This document shows positions 51,709 to 60,782 of a stretch of DNA of 64,000 nt, piece by piece; the stretch's first letter is position 1, and every line of letters starts with the position of its first letter. Both the position numbers and the translations under genes were made by a program. This DNA is from Nonomuraea glycinis (lineage in GTDB: Bacteria; Actinomycetota; Actinomycetes; Streptosporangiales; Streptosporangiaceae), in NCBI RefSeq assembly GCF_014646515.1, contig NZ_BMNK01000015.1, positions 185,440 through 249,439 of the forward strand, written 5' to 3'. Below the pieces are notes generated by a model that saw nothing but the letters and a program-made list of their open reading frames with translations, made no database searches and was not told the DNA's origin.

Positions 51709-53136
51709 TCAGCTCCTGTTGGTTGTGCACAGGGCGTGCTCAAGGCCAGGAAGGAAGCTGCGAACGTAGGGGTTGCGCTGGCGGCGGCGTAGGTCGACAG
51801 CAAGTCGCCGGAGCAGCTCCGTGCTCCGGGGGGAGCGGACGGTGCTCAGCCGTTGAGTCGCGATCTCCCCGATCTGACAGGCCGATTCGAGGTCGCCCTG
51901 TGCGCTGTTGCCGAGCGCAAGCCATGCGCCCTCGAACAGGGCTCGTCGTTGATGCGCTGCTTTGTTGCTCCGGCTGTGCGCACCGGTCGCCAGCAGGTCT
52001 ATGCCTTGGCCGAGCAGCGTGCGGGCCTTGGCGGTGATGCCGTCCTGCTGCCGCGACATGCCGAGGTGAATGAGGGCGTAGCCCGCCTGGCAGTCCAGAT
52101 GGTTGGGAGTGAGGAAGTACATCCAGCGCGGCTCGTACCCGGTGAGCGGCTGGTCGACGAGTTCGCCGGCCAGGCTGCGGCTTCGCTGGAAGTCCGCGTA
52201 GCGGCCCGCAGTCGAGTATGCGAACGCGAGGCGGGAGAGAACCGACGCGCGTACGGCGGCCGGTGCGGCGTCACTGGCGCGGCGGGCCGCTTCGCCGAGG
52301 GTGATGGCGTCGGCGGGGTGGTCGCGACTCGCGGCCTGGAAGGACAGGTCGGCGAGGATGTGGGCGCAGAGCGGCAGGTCGTTGACCTGGTGGGCGGCGC
52401 GCAGGGCGGTGACGAAGTAGCGCTGAGCCAGGCCGTGGTGAGCGGCGTCGAAGGCCATCCAGCCGGCGAGCTGGCCGACTTCGGCCAGCGCCTGGAGAAG
52501 CCGGGCTGTCACGGCGTCCGAATGACCGCTTTCGTGGAGCAGGAATCCGATGCTGCGGAACTGGGCGCCGATGTAGCCAAGGTGGCGTGCGCCGCCGTGT
52601 TCGTCGTCAAGGGCCTGGAGGCGGGGCAGCTGACTTTCGATCTGCTCGATGAGGGACGCTTCGCTGGTGTCGGCCGTGGGTTGTGCCAGGTATCTGCCGT
52701 GCCCGGCGGTGCCATCGAGGTAATGGGCGACGACAGCGGTCAGACCCGATCCGGAAATGGCGAGAAATTGGCGGCGATCGACGAGACCTCCCACCACCCA
52801 GTCCTCCACGATCCTCCATAGTGCTTGTGCGGTCCACGACAGCTCCATGCCGCCGCTGGCGGGGATGAGCATGGGCGACTCCGGCGCTCGCCCCTGCCAT
52901 AGCTGGCCGACGGTTACCACCCTTCCCATCTCCTGGGAAAGCACGTACGCCGTCATCATCGGCAGGGGAGAGCGGGGCACCCGAGCGGAGTCTCGCCAGT
53001 GGTAGGGGGCGGACTCGGCCACGGTCCCCGGCCCGAAGACCTTGTTCAGCTTGCGTGCCAGAGCCTTCGGGCTCCAGCCCAGTTCTTCCAGGCATGCGGC
53101 GAGTACGGGGTTCGAGCGCTTCGGCTGCGGTGTCAT
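51709..53136 (-). CDS. Helix-turn-helix regulator with TPR-like sensor domain
   Basis: 475 residues from ATG 53136 (GAGGTG upstream; GTG 53145 is an alternative). The N-terminus NPVLAACLEELGWSPKALAR is a lambda-repressor-type HTH as in many actinomycete cluster regulators; the rest is helical and TPR-like (AHHGLAQRYFVTALRAAHQV, LADLSFQAASRDHPADAI). It is divergent from the glycosyltransferase gene and probably controls the island from the 53137-53326 promoter region. Confidence 0.75.
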   Translation of the reverse strand: MTPQPKRSNPVLAACLEELGWSPKALARKLNKVFGPGTVAESAPYHWRDSARVPRSPLPMMTAYVLSQEMGRVVTVGQLWQGRAPESPMLIPASGGMELSWTAQALWRIVEDWVVGGLVDRRQFLAISGSGLTAVVAHYLDGTAGHGRYLAQPTADTSEASLIEQIESQLPRLQALDDEHGGARHLGYIGAQFRSIGFLLHESGHSDAVTARLLQALAEVGQLAGWMAFDAAHHGLAQRYFVTALRAAHQVNDLPLCAHILADLSFQAASRDHPADAITLGEAARRASDAAPAAVRASVLSRLAFAYSTAGRYADFQRSRSLAGELVDQPLTGYEPRWMYFLTPNHLDCQAGYALIHLGMSRQQDGITAKARTLLGQGIDLLATGAHSRSNKAAHQRRALFEGAWLALGNSAQGDLESACQIGEIATQRLSTVRSPRSTELLRRLAVDLRRRQRNPYVRSFLPGLEHALCTTNRS

Positions 53137-53326
53137 GCCGCTCACCTCGCTGTCGTGGGGGGCCGCTCGCGCGTGTGGAACCTCTTCATGATGTGCCCAT
53201 CCTCGGGCTCCACGGCACGTCGCGCGGAAAGTTGACCGAGTTGACCGGTTGACCACCTCGTCGTCGCGTATCGCTCTGGGCTGTCGTAGAAGCAGCCGGA
53301 ACGAGGCCGTCGAGGAGGGACATGTC

Positions 53327-54538
53327 ATGTTGATCGAACCGTCTGTCGTGGGCAAGGTTGTCGTCGCTCTTCAAGATGGCTTCTACGGGGCGAGTTCGGG
53401 ATCGGGGTTCAGCAACAGGGACTTCCTCATTGCGCTCACCCGGTTGCTTCCTCCCGAGCGGCTCGTCGTGGTGTCCGTCCGGGGGTATTCCGATCCGATC
53501 GATCCTTGCTGGGCTGCCGCGCTTCTGAGGAGCCTGCGGGAGGCGAACGCTCAGACCGTCCTGATCAACCACTGCAGAGATGATCCGGCTCACGGTCGGG
53601 ACCTGCTCGCCGAGATGGTCACTCACGCCGCATCCGGGGCGGATCGGTGCTTGGTCGTGGGTCTCGACAGATCTCTCCTCGGGCTCACCGTGGACGACAA
53701 CATGGATCTCCTCCTCGTGCCTCGCTCCACAGCCGCTCTGACCTGTGCTGATCTGTCCGAGACCATCTGGGAACGGGACTGCCTGCACACCGCGGTCAAA
53801 AGTGGTGGCCGCGTTGTGGCCATCTCGGAATACATGCGCCAGCACCTCCGGGACGACTACGGCCTGCCTGACGACGCGCTGGTGGACATGTACAACGGCC
53901 TGCTCCTGGACGAGGAGTCATCGGAGAACGCAATTCCTCTGCCCGGACCGGCCGAGGAAGGTTTTCTCCTCGCTCTTGGGCGTCCTGTTCCGGACAAAGG
54001 CTTCGAGGACCTGCTGGCCGCTCTGGAAATCCTGCGCAGCCGCCGTCTATCCGTTCCTCACCTGGTCCTGGCGGCGACCGCGCCGGGCGCACCCACCGCC
54101 TACCAGCGTCGCTTGGCGAGAGTCATCGAGGACAGCGACGTGGACGCCACTCTGATCACCGAGTTCAACCCCCGGATCAGGGCCTGGATGAGCAGTCCCG
54201 TACTGCGTGGGATTGTCGTGCCTTCTCGTCGGGAGCCCTTCGGGAGGATTCCGCTGGAGTCATTCGCAGCCGGGGCAGGGCCCATCATCGCCACCCGCAC
54301 CGGAGGTCTGCCCGAGACGGTTGTGGACGGCTGCACGGGGTTCATCGCCGAACCGCGGGACCCCGCCTCGTTGGCGGACGCGATCCACCGAGCCCTCACG
54401 GTAACTCCCCTTGAACGCGCTCGCCTCATCAAAGCCGGGGTTGCCCTTCTGCACGAGCGGCACGACTACCTCGCGAACATCCAGGCCGCGCTCGCCGCCG
54501 TCACCCCCTGGGCGCTGTCCTGGAACGGAGTCCGATGA
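53327..54538 (+). CDS. Glycosyltransferase family 4-like
   Basis: 403 residues from ATG 53327 (GGAGGGA upstream). A GT-B fold protein: N-terminal Rossmann-like region, AISEYMRQHLRDDYG hinge, then the C-terminal nucleotide-sugar domain with LALGRPVPDKGFEDLLAALE, VVPSRREPFGRIPLES and GTGLPETVVDG-like GGLPETVVDGCTGF. The E-x7-E region is present (EPFGRIPLE). It is the first gene of the plus-strand island and overlaps the next gene by four bases. Acceptor unknown. Confidence 0.82.
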   Translation: MLIEPSVVGKVVVALQDGFYGASSGSGFSNRDFLIALTRLLPPERLVVVSVRGYSDPIDPCWAAALLRSLREANAQTVLINHCRDDPAHGRDLLAEMVTHAASGADRCLVVGLDRSLLGLTVDDNMDLLLVPRSTAALTCADLSETIWERDCLHTAVKSGGRVVAISEYMRQHLRDDYGLPDDALVDMYNGLLLDEESSENAIPLPGPAEEGFLLALGRPVPDKGFEDLLAALEILRSRRLSVPHLVLAATAPGAPTAYQRRLARVIEDSDVDATLITEFNPRIRAWMSSPVLRGIVVPSRREPFGRIPLESFAAGAGPIIATRTGGLPETVVDGCTGFIAEPRDPASLADAIHRALTVTPLERARLIKAGVALLHERHDYLANIQAALAAVTPWALSWNGVR

Positions 54539-55524
54539 GAGTCACGATGTGCCTGACTTCCGACCAGGACTTCTGGCAGCTGTCACAGGGGCATGTGGAC
54601 CATCTACGTTCGACCTTCCCTGATGTGGACTTCCGCGTCGCCACGCCCGCCACCGTGCCGAACGAACTGCCAGCGAGCGAGGTGTACTTCGGCTGGCGCT
54701 TCGCCCCGACCTGGTTCTCCCTCGCGCCCTCTCTGCGGTGGATCGCCTCCCCCGCAGCGGGCACCGACCACCTTCCTGTACGACAGGCGCAGCAGGCCGG
54801 GGTGATGCTGACGCGTTCGTACGGCTTCCACGGCGGCCCTATGTCGGAACACGCGATGGGGTTGATCCTCGGCTTCTCCCGCGGGTTGTTCACCAGCAGC
54901 CGCCTGCAGCTCACTCGGCGCTGGTGGAAGAACGAACTCGCCACCGAGTTCTTCGATCTGGCCGGCGCCACCCTGGCCATCGTCGGATGCGGAAGCATCG
55001 GTGCCCACCTGGCGCGAGTGGCGGGCGTCTTCAAGATGAACGTCATCGGCGTCCGCCGCACGCCACCGGCCGATGCCCAGGACGGGATCCGCTGGATACC
55101 GGCCTCCAGCATCCGACAGGCGGTCGCCGAGGCTGATGTCGTCGTCGACCTGCTCCCGGCGACCGCCGAAACCTCGGGCTTCTTCGACCAGAGGATGTTC
55201 GACTCCTGTAAACCAGGGGCGATCTTCATCAATCTGGGTCGTGCCAGCACGGTCGACCACACGGCGCTGCTCCAAGCCTTGGAGGACGGCCCGCTGGGCG
55301 GGGCGGCCTTGGACGTCACGACTCCGCGTCCCCTTTCGATGGAGGACGCGCTTCGCCTGCACCCCCGGGTGATCCTCACGCCCAAGAGCGCCACGTTCTC
55401 GCGCTTCTACATGGACGAAGCCATCACGTTCTTCACCGACAACCTGCGCCGCTACCTGAACGACCTGTCCCTACAGGGCGTGGCCACCCTGCTCACGGAA
55501 GGCGGATCCGATGTCTCACTCTGA
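54535..55524 (+). CDS. D-2-hydroxyacid dehydrogenase homologue lacking the catalytic pair
   Basis: 329 residues. NAD-binding GCGSIGAHLARVAGVF and the conserved NLGRASTVD (active-site Arg) are present. The usual Glu (LD-x-F-E-x-EP) reads LDVTTPRPLS, and the usual His in TPHxxG reads TPKSATFS, so the Glu-His acid/base pair is missing. The fold and cofactor site look intact. The enzyme may have a changed chemistry or act non-catalytically. Start ATG overlaps the glycosyltransferase stop. Confidence 0.8.
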   Translation: MRVTMCLTSDQDFWQLSQGHVDHLRSTFPDVDFRVATPATVPNELPASEVYFGWRFAPTWFSLAPSLRWIASPAAGTDHLPVRQAQQAGVMLTRSYGFHGGPMSEHAMGLILGFSRGLFTSSRLQLTRRWWKNELATEFFDLAGATLAIVGCGSIGAHLARVAGVFKMNVIGVRRTPPADAQDGIRWIPASSIRQAVAEADVVVDLLPATAETSGFFDQRMFDSCKPGAIFINLGRASTVDHTALLQALEDGPLGGAALDVTTPRPLSMEDALRLHPRVILTPKSATFSRFYMDEAITFFTDNLRRYLNDLSLQGVATLLTEGGSDVSL

Positions 55525-56608
55525 CCGGAACGCGCTGCTCGCGGACTTCTCCGCGACCGGCCGCAACCATCCGTATCTCGCATGCACCCTCAACTCGCTG
55601 TGCAATCTCGACTGCGTCTTCTGCAAGCCGCGGTGCATGCCCGACTACGGGCACAAAGACCACCCCCTGAGCGCGGACGGCTACGCCGCGATCGCCCGTG
55701 AAGCCGCTTCCTGGAAGGTGGCGAAGGCGCACTGCTCGGGCGGCGAGCCGACTCTGCGCCGCGACATCCTCGACGTGATCGCCGCCCTGGCCGCCGGGCT
55801 CGGTACGGGTTCCTCGATCGGCATGACCACACACGGGAATCTCCGGCGCGGCTTGACCGTCGAGCACCTGGCCGGAGCCGGGCTCACCTACCTCAACATC
55901 TCTCTCCACAGCCTCGACCGAGGTCGCTCGGCGAAGATCATGGGCGGTGGAGATCCTGATCAGGCACGCGACACCGTCAACGCAGCTCTCAGCCTCCAGC
56001 TCAAGGTGAAGATCAACTGCGTCGTCCAGCGCTCTTATCTTCACGACGCGATCCAGGTCGCCCACCTGGCCAAGGACCTGCCGGTGGCGGTACGGCTCAT
56101 CGAACTGCAGAACATCGGACCTGCCTCGGCGATCTTCGACACGGAGTTCATTCCCGAGGCCGAGGTTCGCCCCCATGTGCAGCGGTGGCTCGGCGACGCC
56201 GGCCAGGTCTCCCGCGCGGATCTCGGCGTGCGCAGTCCCGGGGAGTATCTCCGGCCTGAGGGGTGGGCCGGATCGATTGGGTTCATCTCCAACTCCAGCT
56301 GCGCCACCTGCTCGGATGCCAACCGCATCAAGATCACCCCTAGCGGTGTGGCCCGGCCCTGCATTCTCCACAACCGCGACATCGCGCTGAAACCGCACCT
56401 CGCGGACGGCACGCTGAACGAGGCCTTCGCCCATCTGTTCCGCGCCATGCTGGGCCGCGACGACAACCCCGCCTGGCAGGGCTTCCACTACGTGGACTAC
56501 GACCTTCGCTGGGATCGTATGGAGCGCCCCTTCGGCGCACCCGTCATGCTTCCCGTTCTCTCCGCCGGCTCATGCAGCAGCCGTACTGGCTTGGGGGAGG
56601 CGCCGTGA
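55511..56608 (+). CDS. Radical SAM enzyme, MoaA-like
   Basis: 365 residues; GGAAGG upstream. The radical SAM cluster motif is CNLDCVFC (within LNSLCNLDCVFCKPRC), followed by CSGGEPTLRRD and the SAM-binding strands. C-terminal NSSCATCSDANRIKITPSG with RPCIL resembles the second cluster of MoaA. It is not preceded by molybdopterin genes, so a pathway enzyme acting on a peptide, sugar or nucleoside is more likely. It overlaps the dehydrogenase by 14 bases. Confidence 0.85.
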   Translation: MSHSDRNALLADFSATGRNHPYLACTLNSLCNLDCVFCKPRCMPDYGHKDHPLSADGYAAIAREAASWKVAKAHCSGGEPTLRRDILDVIAALAAGLGTGSSIGMTTHGNLRRGLTVEHLAGAGLTYLNISLHSLDRGRSAKIMGGGDPDQARDTVNAALSLQLKVKINCVVQRSYLHDAIQVAHLAKDLPVAVRLIELQNIGPASAIFDTEFIPEAEVRPHVQRWLGDAGQVSRADLGVRSPGEYLRPEGWAGSIGFISNSSCATCSDANRIKITPSGVARPCILHNRDIALKPHLADGTLNEAFAHLFRAMLGRDDNPAWQGFHYVDYDLRWDRMERPFGAPVMLPVLSAGSCSSRTGLGEAP

Positions 56609-57699
56609 CAGCCGTGCTCTCCGTGCAGGCGTCCCCGTACGCCCAACTCGGTGCCACGTACGAGCGAGAGCTGAGCGTCCAGGGGATATCCCCGGCGATG
56701 CTCGCCCACAAGTGGCAGCCGGCGGACCTCCTGGCGCCGCACTCAGATCTCGACCTCCGCATTCTTCTTGCCCAGCCACCGCAGGATTGGTGGGAGTGGA
56801 ATCACCGACTCGCCGCGGCCCACACAGCGGCCGTCTCCCAGAAGATCGTCAACCGGCGTCTGCTGGAGCATCCACCCGGCTTCGCTTTCATGGTGCCGGA
56901 GGTCGATCAGCGTCGTGTCTCCCCGGCAGATCTCGCCACGTGGAGCCTGATCAGCGGGCACCCGCGGACCTTTCACCGCTGGAAGGCCCAGGCCCAGATG
57001 GCCCCATGGAGCCGTACCGATGAGTTGTTCTACCGGAACATCCTCGACGCCCGGGTCGATGGCCGGTACCGGTTGTCCGCTGACAGTACCGCCAACGTCC
57101 ACATCGACCTTCCCGGCTACCGTCGTCACTGCATCCTGTGGCACTATCTCGCGCCCTGCTGGTTCGCGATCGCGTCGCTGGCCACCCGCACCCGGTGCCC
57201 TGGGAAGTTCGCCGCTCTGGCCCAATGGCATCCCCCGGACCTTGAGCACTATGGTCAGGCATTCGCACGCCTAGCCCGTAACCACCGCGAACAACCCCTC
57301 ACCGACCTCCTTAGTCAGACGCATGCCGCAGTGACGGTGGCCATGCGGCACCTTCCAGCCGCAACGGGAACCGGCGAAGCACCGCGGTCGCTCTGCACGA
57401 TGACGGCCGGAATGCTGCGCGTCCGAGTTGCCCGCTGGGTGTACTACCTGGACCCGCCGGCCGACACCGCGACCGCCTATCTCGTCCGCCGCGAGGCACG
57501 CGAGTTGCAGGCCGCCGCCGCAGCCCTACGCGCGTTCGCGGCTGACCAGGCCACGCAGGAGCAGCGGCAGGCAGCTCGTATGGCCGATCTACTGCCTACC
57601 GGCCCCACCACCGAGCGCGTCCTCCGCGACACCCTCACCGAGTGGCTCCGGCACCGCACACTGGTGGAGGACTTCCTCGCCATGGGAGGTCCCTCGTGA
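56605..57699 (+). CDS. Unrecognised protein with a nucleotidyltransferase-like SDLDL motif
   Basis: I start it at GTG 56605 (GTGA overlap, GGGGAGG upstream), 364 aa. The only motif I see is PHSDLDLRILL (about residues 46-56), reminiscent of the D-x-D pair of minimal nucleotidyltransferases; the rest is helical with conserved-looking WWEWNHRLA, FMVPEVD and RHCILWHYLAPCW. Lying between two radical SAM genes with four-base overlaps, it is surely part of the pathway. The function is not established. Confidence 0.7.
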   Translation: MTAVLSVQASPYAQLGATYERELSVQGISPAMLAHKWQPADLLAPHSDLDLRILLAQPPQDWWEWNHRLAAAHTAAVSQKIVNRRLLEHPPGFAFMVPEVDQRRVSPADLATWSLISGHPRTFHRWKAQAQMAPWSRTDELFYRNILDARVDGRYRLSADSTANVHIDLPGYRRHCILWHYLAPCWFAIASLATRTRCPGKFAALAQWHPPDLEHYGQAFARLARNHREQPLTDLLSQTHAAVTVAMRHLPAATGTGEAPRSLCTMTAGMLRVRVARWVYYLDPPADTATAYLVRREARELQAAAAALRAFAADQATQEQRQAARMADLLPTGPTTERVLRDTLTEWLRHRTLVEDFLAMGGPS

Positions 57700-58469
57700 G
57701 CATCAGAATCCTGAAGACCGCGAAGATCAAGATCACGACCAAGTGCAACCGCGACTGCGCATTCTGCATCTTCGCCAACGGTGCACGCGGCGAGAACATG
57801 TCCCTGGAGCTGTTCTCCACCATCCTGGACAAGCTGGAGTCGCTCCCGTTCCGGCAGCTGCACATCAACGGCGGCGAGCCGACTGTCCATCGCGACTTCC
57901 CCACGCTGAGCCGCCTGGCGCGCGCCCGCCTGCCCGAGACGGTGATGGTACTCGGCACCAATGCCATCACCCTGGCCCGCAACCAGCGTCTCATGGCGAG
58001 CGTCGTGGAGTGCTACGACCAGGTTCTCATCGGCAGCGACGACGAGCACGGCAACTACGAACAGGTCGAGGCAGTCGTCCCCGCACTATGCCGAGCCGGA
58101 AAGACCGTTGTCATCAACAGCGTCCTCGAGGCGATCGACGAACCGCGCCTCTCCCGGCTCGCCCGGCTGTGTGATCGGTACGGCGCCGTCCACGTCACCA
58201 ACCACGTCCACCACATCGACGTCGGCCAGCCCGTCAACCAGCTCGGCGGGCTGTGCGCCCGCTACCTCGACCAACACCTCATGATCGAGATCGACGGATC
58301 CTGCTACCGCTGTTTCAACGCCATGGCCAAGGAGGACAGCGAGTTCAGCGTCTGGGATCCCGACTTCGCCGCCAAGGTGTTCACGCCCCGGCGCGAGCAC
58401 TACCACTTCTGCGTCCGGTGCCACGAATACACCGACTCGGGAGCATCTGTCGTCCCGTTTGGGAGGTAA
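57696..58469 (+). CDS. Second radical SAM enzyme
   Basis: 257 residues from GTG 57696 (GTGA overlap, GGAGG upstream). The cluster motif is CNRDCAFC, followed by HINGGEPTVHRDFPTLSR. C-terminal cysteines (GSCYRCFNAMA, FCVRCHEY) could hold an auxiliary Fe-S cluster, as in SPASM or twitch proteins. It is shorter than the first radical SAM enzyme. Substrate unknown; the tight coupling suggests sequential action. Confidence 0.83.
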   Translation: MSIRILKTAKIKITTKCNRDCAFCIFANGARGENMSLELFSTILDKLESLPFRQLHINGGEPTVHRDFPTLSRLARARLPETVMVLGTNAITLARNQRLMASVVECYDQVLIGSDDEHGNYEQVEAVVPALCRAGKTVVINSVLEAIDEPRLSRLARLCDRYGAVHVTNHVHHIDVGQPVNQLGGLCARYLDQHLMIEIDGSCYRCFNAMAKEDSEFSVWDPDFAAKVFTPRREHYHFCVRCHEYTDSGASVVPFGR

Positions 58470-58475
58470 CCCGGC

Positions 58476-60161
58476 ATGCCCGCCGTCCTCGGCCTGAACT
58501 TTCACCACGACACTTCAGCTGCCTTGATCGTAGATGGCCGCCTTCACGCGGCCGAGGAGGAACGCTGGAGCGGCATCAAGCATCATCGGCAGAATCCTTG
58601 GAAGGCCGTATTCACCGCACCCGCGCAAGCGCTCGCCTGGTGCCTTGAAGCCGCAGGCATCAGCCCCTACGACATCGACGCGGTATGGGTGCCCTCGATG
58701 CGCCCCACACCGCCGGCCGGCGTATGGCTGAGCACCGAACGCGACGAACTCGCGGCCGGCCTGCCCGAGCCTCTCGGCTCGCGACTCCAGCTCATGTCCC
58801 ATCACACGGCGCACGTGCTGTCCGGCTATCTCCTGTCCGGCCTTGAGCATGCCGCAGGGCTCGTCATCGACGCCGGTGGCTCCACGCTCGGCTCCGACTT
58901 TGGACCGGGACGGGAACGCATCACCGGGTATGACCTGACCTCGAACCGGATCGATCGCGTCTACCAGGCCACACCTACCGTGCTGCCTGGTCCCCGTCGG
59001 GTGCACTCCTCCCTCGGGCACTTCTACCGCAACCTCGCTGCCAGGATCATTCCGCCCGGTGATGAAGCAGAAGGCAGCATGATGGCCCTGGCCGCCTTCG
59101 GAGACCCGAGCCGGTATGGGGACGACGTTCAACAGCTTCTCCACCTGGGTGCCGACGGCGCCGTCCACATCGCGTCACCCTTTGGATCGGCCGACACCAC
59201 CACGCCCCTACGCATCGGTGACCGGACCTGGACCGCCAGATCAGCGGCGGACGCCTCGTTCGGCGAACGTGCCGACCTGGCCGCGGCCGTACAAGAGGCA
59301 TTCTCCCGCGCCGTCATCCACGTCGCCCGCCACCTGCGCCGCATCACCGAAGCGCCCGGCCTGGTGTTCTCCGGAGGCTGCGCGCTCAACTCCCACTTGA
59401 ACGGACGCCTCGCCCAAGAAGCAGGCTTCGACACGCTGTTCGTCGCCCCTGCCCCGCACGACGCCGGAACGGCGCTCGGAGCCGCCTTGTACGGCTGGCA
59501 CTACCAACTGCGCCAACCACGGCTCCCCGTGCCGGTGGATGCCGCATGGGGGCCGCACCCCGGGCCGATCCCCACCTCAGCGATTCCAGCGGGCTATCGA
59601 CTGATGACCGGCCTGGAAGGCCGCCTGTTCCCGGCCGTCGCGGACCTGCTCGCCGGCCATCACGTGGTCGGCTGGGTGCAGGGCGGGATGGAGTTCGGTC
59701 CCCGAGCCCTCGGCCACCGTTCCATCCTGGCCCACCCAGGCCGCACGCAGACCCGAGAACGCCTCAACGCGATCAAGCAACGCGCCGCCTACCGGCCGTT
59801 CGCCCCAGCCGTCCTTGCCGAGCACGCACGCGAGTGGTTCGTGACCGAAGGCGATCCGTTCATGAACCGGGTCGCCCGAGTACGGCACTGCCGAGCGCCG
59901 CAGGTCGGCGCGATCGTTCATCACGACGGCACCACCCGGCTGCAGATGGTCGCCGAACAGCACTCCGGCCTCCGCCCGCTGCTGGAGGAATTCCACCGGC
60001 GCACCGGGCTGCCGATCCTGCTCAACACCTCCTTCAACACCAAGAGCGCCCCCATCCTGATGCGCGCCGAGCAGGCCGTACGCGCTGCCGCCGACCTCGG
60101 CCTCGACGCGGTCGCCATCAACGACTCCCTGCTCGTCTCCGACAAGCTCCCCACGAGGTAA
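58476..60161 (+). CDS. Carbamoyltransferase (NodU/TobZ/CmcH family)
   Basis: 561 residues from ATG 58476, GGGAGG upstream. N-terminal kinase-like fold: LGLNFHHDTSAALIVDGRL with metal-binding histidines (SHHTAHVLSGY) and the Asp of VIDAGGST; C-terminal YrdC-like block with GPRALGHRSILAHP and LNTSFN. Members make a carbamoyl-adenylate from carbamoyl phosphate and ATP and transfer the carbamoyl group to a sugar or other hydroxyl. A tailoring step in the island. Confidence 0.9.
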   Translation: MPAVLGLNFHHDTSAALIVDGRLHAAEEERWSGIKHHRQNPWKAVFTAPAQALAWCLEAAGISPYDIDAVWVPSMRPTPPAGVWLSTERDELAAGLPEPLGSRLQLMSHHTAHVLSGYLLSGLEHAAGLVIDAGGSTLGSDFGPGRERITGYDLTSNRIDRVYQATPTVLPGPRRVHSSLGHFYRNLAARIIPPGDEAEGSMMALAAFGDPSRYGDDVQQLLHLGADGAVHIASPFGSADTTTPLRIGDRTWTARSAADASFGERADLAAAVQEAFSRAVIHVARHLRRITEAPGLVFSGGCALNSHLNGRLAQEAGFDTLFVAPAPHDAGTALGAALYGWHYQLRQPRLPVPVDAAWGPHPGPIPTSAIPAGYRLMTGLEGRLFPAVADLLAGHHVVGWVQGGMEFGPRALGHRSILAHPGRTQTRERLNAIKQRAAYRPFAPAVLAEHAREWFVTEGDPFMNRVARVRHCRAPQVGAIVHHDGTTRLQMVAEQHSGLRPLLEEFHRRTGLPILLNTSFNTKSAPILMRAEQAVRAAADLGLDAVAINDSLLVSDKLPTR

Positions 60162-60167
60162 TTCGCC

Positions 60168-60782
60168 ATGCACGACCGCAACAGCATCCTCGCCGTCCTG
60201 AACACGAACGCCTGGCCCGCGGGACACCACGACCGCGGCCTGATCACGGCCGACCTGTCCCTCACCGTTTACGGAGGACTGACAAGGGATCAGGGCACCC
60301 TCTACATCGAGCATCCCCTTTCCGTGGTCGTGATCCTGCGCGACGAGCTCCACGTCATGCGCCCCGACATGCTGATCCTCGGCCTGCTGCACGACGCCCT
60401 TGAGGTATCGCCGAGTTCTGAGCCCGAAATCGCCGCCCGCTTGGGCCGCTTCTTCGCCGAGAAGCTACGGGCACTGACTCCTGACCATCGACTCGAAGGC
60501 CGCCCGAAGCGGGCCACGGACGAAGACGCCTGGCGTGCCAAGATGCAGAGATTGAGTTCGGACGGGCTGCTCATCCGGTTCGCCGACCGCATCCATAATC
60601 TCCGCGACCTAAGTCGTTCTCCAGACACCTCCCGCCGTCAGCGGTACATCGCGTCGCTGGTCGACTTCTACCTTCCACTCGCAGAGGCGGCCCAGACAGA
60701 AAGTGCCGAGCTGAAGGCGGCGTACGAGCTGCTCATGGGGGAGTACGACCGCTACCGCAGCAGCGGCATGGCGCACGCATGA
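60168..60782 (+). CDS. RelA/SpoT-type HD phosphohydrolase-like protein
   Basis: 204 residues from ATG 60168. HD-fold blocks: IEHPLSVVVIL, LGLLHDALEVSPSSEPEI and RFADRIHNLRDLSR, which match the hydrolase half of RelA/SpoT and its small homologues. The synthetase half is absent. In this context it could hydrolyse a phosphorylated pathway intermediate rather than ppGpp. It overlaps the next glycosyltransferase gene by four bases. Confidence 0.78.
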   Translation: MHDRNSILAVLNTNAWPAGHHDRGLITADLSLTVYGGLTRDQGTLYIEHPLSVVVILRDELHVMRPDMLILGLLHDALEVSPSSEPEIAARLGRFFAEKLRALTPDHRLEGRPKRATDEDAWRAKMQRLSSDGLLIRFADRIHNLRDLSRSPDTSRRQRYIASLVDFYLPLAEAAQTESAELKAAYELLMGEYDRYRSSGMAHA

